Part shown: positions 60,820-64,000 of the stretch, piece after piece
Numbering within the stretch: position 1 is the stretch's first letter
How the letters are laid out: the number at the start of each line of letters is the position of its first letter
From: Streptomyces sp. ML-6
GTDB taxonomy: Bacteria; Actinomycetota; Actinomycetes; Streptomycetales; Streptomycetaceae
Direction: 5' to 3'
Assembly (NCBI RefSeq): GCF_030116705.1
Contig: NZ_JAOTIK010000001.1
Span: 1,755,001-1,819,000 of the forward strand
DNA: 64,000 nucleotides
Translations under genes and position numbers: made by a program
Notes under the pieces: generated by a model
Databases searched by the model: none
Told to the model about the DNA's origin: nothing
What the model saw: the letters and a program-made list of their open reading frames with translations, nothing else

Positions 60820-62103
60820 TCAGTCCGTACGGGGCCACAGGCCGGGGTCCGGCGTGAATCGGACCCGGAGCACCCCGTCGGTGAGGGCGGCGCCGGACAC
60901 GGTGCAGCGGCGCAGTCCGGACTCCAGGGGGACGATCCGGTGGAACGGGCCCACGGTGAGCAGCAGTTCGCCGCCCCGGCGGACCAGCTGGAGGTCCTCC
61001 TTGACGGCGCCGGGCAGCGGCAGGCACCAGACGAGGACCGGCTCGCCGTCGGCGGAGCGGGGGGCGGGCACGATCCGGCCGCCGGACCGCGGTCCGGCGA
61101 AGCCCTCGGGGGCGTCGGGGTCCTCGGTCCACCAGGGGTCGTCGGCCCGGCCGGGGCGCTGCCCGTCCAGCCGTCCGGCGAGTCCGCCGTCCGCGCCGGG
61201 GTCCTCGGGGGCGGTGTCCAGGAGGGCCAGGTCGTCGAGGCCGCGCGGGTCGCGGCCGAGGTGGGGCACCTCGCACAGGGCGGTGTCGGGCGTCCACTGC
61301 TCGTACCAGTGGTCGACGGTCTTCTCCTGCTGCGCGGCCAGGGCCGCGAACCAGGGGTCGGCGGAGTGCCGGGGCAGCGTCCGGTTCACGGCGAGGGTGT
61401 CGACGCGCAGTCCGTGCAGGGCGAGGCCGGTGCGGGCGGTGCGCAGGGCGTCCTCGGCCGCAGGTCCGGGCTCCGCGACCAGCCGGACGGTGGTGGTGCG
61501 GTCCTCGATCAGGGCCTGGACGGCGGCCAGCTCGGCGTCCTTGCGGGCGGCGGCCTCGTACAGCCACTGGGCGGGCATGGGGACGCCGGCGAGCTGGGCG
61601 AGCATCGGGCGCAGGGCGCGGGCGGCCTGGCGTTCGGGGGGCAGCAGCCGGCGCAGGTAGCGGCGCAGCTGTTCGGGGAGGGCGAGCACGGCGAGCGCCT
61701 CGCGCAGTGGCGGCAGGTCGACGACGAGGAGTTCGTGTCCCGCGCGGGACCAGTCGCCCTCGGCGGCCCGGCGCAGGGTGTGCAGCAGGGCGAGCTGGGT
61801 GCTGCCGGGGAGTTCGGTGAGTTCCTCGCCGTCCAGCCGGTTCCCGCCGAGCAGGTCGAGCACGCCGGAGGCCCGGTCCTGGAGGGCGGGGAGTTCGGCG
61901 CGGAAGTGTTCGCCGGAGTCGATGCGGGCCGACCACAGTCCGTCGGCGACCTCGACGGGTTCGGTGTCCGCGGGCAGGCCGGGCACGGCGTCGGCGGAGA
62001 GCAGCAGGGTGCGGCGGCCGCGGCGGGCCGCCGCGAGGGCGGTCGCCGCGGCGACGGTGGTACGGCCTGCGCCGCCGGGGCCGGTGACGAGGACCGTACG
62101 CAC
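60820..62103 (-). CDS. ArsA/anion-transporting ATPase-like protein with HSP20-like tail
   Basis: 427 aa from the GTG at 62103, 5 nt after the SRPBCC stop. ArsA/GET3-like deviant P-loop is GPGGAGRTT instead of GKGGVGKTT: both signature lysines are replaced (Pro and Arg). Switch I-like DLPP is present. The C-terminal ~75 residues (PGAVKEDLQLVRRGGELLLTVG) look like the ArsA_HSP20 domain. It may be an inactive or modified ATPase. Function unknown. Confidence 0.8.
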   Translation of the reverse strand: MRTVLVTGPGGAGRTTVAAATALAAARRGRRTLLLSADAVPGLPADTEPVEVADGLWSARIDSGEHFRAELPALQDRASGVLDLLGGNRLDGEELTELPGSTQLALLHTLRRAAEGDWSRAGHELLVVDLPPLREALAVLALPEQLRRYLRRLLPPERQAARALRPMLAQLAGVPMPAQWLYEAAARKDAELAAVQALIEDRTTTVRLVAEPGPAAEDALRTARTGLALHGLRVDTLAVNRTLPRHSADPWFAALAAQQEKTVDHWYEQWTPDTALCEVPHLGRDPRGLDDLALLDTAPEDPGADGGLAGRLDGQRPGRADDPWWTEDPDAPEGFAGPRSGGRIVPAPRSADGEPVLVWCLPLPGAVKEDLQLVRRGGELLLTVGPFHRIVPLESGLRRCTVSGAALTDGVLRVRFTPDPGLWPRTD

Positions 62104-62108
62104 GGGGC

Positions 62109-62555
62109 TCAGCCCTTCGGGACGGACTCGACGCGCTTCTTCAGCCCGGCCAGGGCCCGGTCGATGATGACCTTCTCGGCCTTGCGCTTGATCATGCCGA
62201 GCATCGGGATCTTGACGTCGACGGTCAGCCGGTAGGTGACCTGGGTGCGGTCGCCGCCGAGCGGGGCCAGTACGTACGAGCCGTCGATGGCGCGCAGCAT
62301 CTGGGACTTCACGAGGGTCCAGCTGACCTCGTGGTCGCCGGTCCAGGTGTAGGCGAGGGTGTGGTCGTCCTTGATCGCTCCGGCGTCGAGGACGAGACGG
62401 ACCTTCTCGGCGCGGCCCTGGTCGTCGGTGGAGAGGACCTCGGCCTCCTTGACCTCGCCGGTCCACTCGGGATACCGGTCGAAGTCGGAGATCACTCCCA
62501 TGACGTCGGCCGGCGCCGCCTCGATCGTGATGCTCGAGCTGGTGTGTTCAGCCAT
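62109..62555 (-). CDS. SRPBCC (polyketide cyclase/START-like) protein
   Basis: 148 aa ligand-binding helix-grip fold: SSSITIEAAPADVMGVISDFDRYPEW at the start and a long C-terminal helix (KRKAEKVIIDRALAGLKKRVES). Such proteins bind lipids or polyketides, or act as chaperones. SD GGAGGAG. In one operon with the ArsA-like ATPase, suggesting they work on the same hydrophobic client (inferred). Confidence 0.85.
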   Translation of the reverse strand: MAEHTSSSITIEAAPADVMGVISDFDRYPEWTGEVKEAEVLSTDDQGRAEKVRLVLDAGAIKDDHTLAYTWTGDHEVSWTLVKSQMLRAIDGSYVLAPLGGDRTQVTYRLTVDVKIPMLGMIKRKAEKVIIDRALAGLKKRVESVPKG

Positions 62556-62661
62556 CGCCGTGGCTCCTCCAGTGCAATGTACCGGTGCGTCGGCAGCGGA
62601 CTGCCGCCAGAAGGCTACCGCGTGTGCGCGGCGCCCCGTCCCGGGGTGCGCTCCGGTGCCG

Positions 62662-63468
62662 TCACCACTCCAGGGCCCAGGGCCTGCCGGAGGAGGCGAA
62701 GTGGCCGACGTTGACGCATTCGGTGGCGCCGATCCGCATCCGGCGGACCAGCGGCTGGTGGACGTGGCCGAACAGCGCGTACCGGGGGCGGGTACGGCGG
62801 ATGGCGTCGAGCAGGGCCCGGCTGCCGCGCTCGAAGCGGCGGGCCACCGTGTCGTACGTCAACTCCGGTACGTCGGGCGGGATGTGGGTGCAGAGCACGT
62901 CGACCGGGCCGAGCGCCTCGATCTTGGCCGCGTACTCCTCGTCGTCGATCTCGTACGGGGTCTTCATCGGGGTCCGCAGGCCGCCGCCGACGAAGCCGAG
63001 GACCCGGCCGCCGATCTCGACGCGTTCGCCGTCCAGGACGGTGGTGCCGGGGCGCGCGTACTCGGGCCACAGGCCGGGGATGTCGACGTTGCCGTAGGTG
63101 GCGTACGTGGGGGTGGGGAAGGCGGCGAAGAGCTCGGCGTACTGCTTGCGCACCGCCGAGACGATCGCCGCGTCGCGGTCCATGCCCGCCCACAGGGAGC
63201 GGCCGAACGCGCGGGCCTCCTCGAAGCGGCGGGCGGTGCGCAGCGCGACGATCCGGTCGGCGTTCTCCACGCCGAAGAGATCGGGGAAGATGCCGCGCGA
63301 GTGGTCGGCGTAGTCGAGGAAGAGCACCAGGTCGCCGAGGCAGACCAGGGCGTCGGCGCCGTCCCCGGCACGGGCCAGCGCCTCGGTGTTCCCGTGCACG
63401 TCGCTGACCACGTGGATGCGGGTGCGCTGTCGGGTCGATGTACCCCGGCTGTCCGGTCCGGCTCGCAT
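62662..63468 (-). CDS. calcineurin-like metallophosphoesterase
   Basis: 268 aa from the ATG at 63468. Metal ligands: DVHGN, CLGDLV, YGNVD, CTHIPPD and GHVHQP. A TAGGGT box ends 7 nt before the ATG, supporting this start and a leaderless mRNA (an upstream GTG at 63477 would lie inside the -10 box). Substrate unknown; related enzymes hydrolyse nucleotides or phosphodiesters. Confidence 0.88.
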   Translation of the reverse strand: MRAGPDSRGTSTRQRTRIHVVSDVHGNTEALARAGDGADALVCLGDLVLFLDYADHSRGIFPDLFGVENADRIVALRTARRFEEARAFGRSLWAGMDRDAAIVSAVRKQYAELFAAFPTPTYATYGNVDIPGLWPEYARPGTTVLDGERVEIGGRVLGFVGGGLRTPMKTPYEIDDEEYAAKIEALGPVDVLCTHIPPDVPELTYDTVARRFERGSRALLDAIRRTRPRYALFGHVHQPLVRRMRIGATECVNVGHFASSGRPWALEW

Positions 63469-63475
63469 GACGGTC

Positions 63476-63481
63476 ACCCTA
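63476..63481 (-). promoter_or_regulatory. -10 box of metallophosphoesterase gene
   Basis: TAGGGT (minus strand), 7 nt before the ATG at 63468. Confidence 0.5.
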
Positions 63482-63747
63482 GAACGCCGTCGTCCACCTG
63501 GGTAGGGGCCGCCGGACCTGCGCTTACCCTCGCGCGGGCGGCTCGGTGGACTACTGTGCGCGCGAGGACCACCGTGGTGTGTGACGCGTAAGACATCTGG
63601 TCCGGACCCCCTATCGGGAACCGAGTACCGGTGGGTAACGTCCGGGCAGTCCAGTCGTGCTCACTTCACGGGGCACCGCCAGTCCTGGATCGCAGCCGGT
63701 GCGCCGCACAGAGCCGTGGCACCGGAGCCCGATGAGGAGCAGCAGTC

Positions 63748-64000
63748 TTGCGCGAGTTCAGCCTTCCGGCCCTGTACGAGGTCCCCTCGGACGGCAACCT
63801 GACGGATCTCATCCGCCGCAATGCCGCTCAGCATCCCGATGTCGCGGTGATGAGCCGCAAGGTCGGGGGCGTGTGGACCGACGTCGACGCCACTCGCTTC
63901 CTGGCCGAGGTCAGGGGCGTGGCCAAGGGGCTGATCGCGGCGGGCGTGGCGGCCGGCGACCGGGTGGCCCTGCTCTCGCGCACCCGTTACGAATGGGTGC
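63748..64000 (+). CDS. long-chain fatty-acid-CoA ligase, 5' end (partial)
   Basis: Starts at TTG 63748 (LREFSLPALYEVPSDGNLTD), with GAGGAG 8 nt upstream, and runs off the window after 84 codons. The visible part (LIRRNAAQHPDVAVMSRKV, GLIAAGVAAGDRVALLSRTRYEWV) is the N-terminal substrate-binding region of FadD15-type AMP-forming ligases. It activates fatty acids to acyl-CoA. Confidence 0.85.
   Translation, partial: MREFSLPALYEVPSDGNLTDLIRRNAAQHPDVAVMSRKVGGVWTDVDATRFLAEVRGVAKGLIAAGVAAGDRVALLSRTRYEWV

Overview
This window is chromosomal DNA from a Streptomyces. The evidence is the very high G+C content with almost exclusively G/C third codon positions, many GTG and TTG starts, and a gene order that I recognise as the ileS-divIVA-ftsZ-dcw-...-glkA core segment (in S. 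coelicolor roughly SCO2075 to SCO2131; that correspondence is from memory, not from a search). No tRNA, rRNA, phage, IS element or CRISPR array was seen.

Layout. (1) 1-4.8 kb: a TraR/DksA-type zinc-finger protein with a histone-H1-like tail, then ileS behind a T-box leader. (2) 4.8-22.9 kb, all on the minus strand: the division and cell-wall (dcw) cluster rsmH-ftsL-ftsI-murE-murF-mraY-murD-ftsW-murG-ftsQ-ftsZ-pgeF-ylmE-sepF-yggT-divIVA. It supplies lipid I/II synthesis, the septal transglycosylase/transpeptidase pair, the Z-ring with its anchor SepF, and the polar-growth scaffold DivIVA. murC, ddl and ftsA are not in it. (3) 23.1-28.9 kb: a carbonic anhydrase, a structured spacer, and a MoxR/DUF58/transglutaminase operon. 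(4) 29.3-38.9 kb: small conserved actinobacterial genes, a degenerate ABC ATPase + YhgE/Pip + TetR operon, DUF4126, a CrtI-like oxidoreductase and a Tyr-rich membrane protein. (5) 38.9-45.4 kb: metF, thiE, an Rv2175c-like DNA-binding protein, a ferredoxin-reductase-type flavoprotein, and the TPP-riboswitch-controlled thiO-thiS-thiG operon. (6) 45.4-50 kb: a PASTA Ser/Thr kinase, endonuclease IV, a molybdopterin oxidoreductase, bacterioferritin and its [2Fe-2S] partner. (7) 50-53.6 kb: class II DAHP synthase divergent from a fused anthranilate synthase with a Trp attenuator. (8) 53.8-64 kb: a MacRS-type two-component system, plsC, an esterase, glkA with its DUF5304 neighbour, an ArsA-like ATPase, SRPBCC, a metallophosphoesterase and the 5' end of a long-chain acyl-CoA ligase.

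Most noteworthy signals: a perfect 18-bp inverted repeat enclosing about 100 bp with two inner hairpins downstream of the carbonic anhydrase gene (23739-23874); a roughly 120-nt hairpin leader just upstream of rsmH; an apparent one-base frameshift that fuses ftsL to ftsI; an 18-codon ORF coupled on both sides between rsmH and ftsL; an IleRS with the swapped GAHH signature; a T-box leader whose alternative hairpins bury or free the ileS Shine-Dalgarno sequence; BldD- and WhiA-like sites upstream of ftsZ; and nine genes whose -10 box lies only 6-7 nt before the start codon (leaderless mRNAs). All starts were chosen by eye from reading frame, Shine-Dalgarno (SD) spacing and family knowledge.
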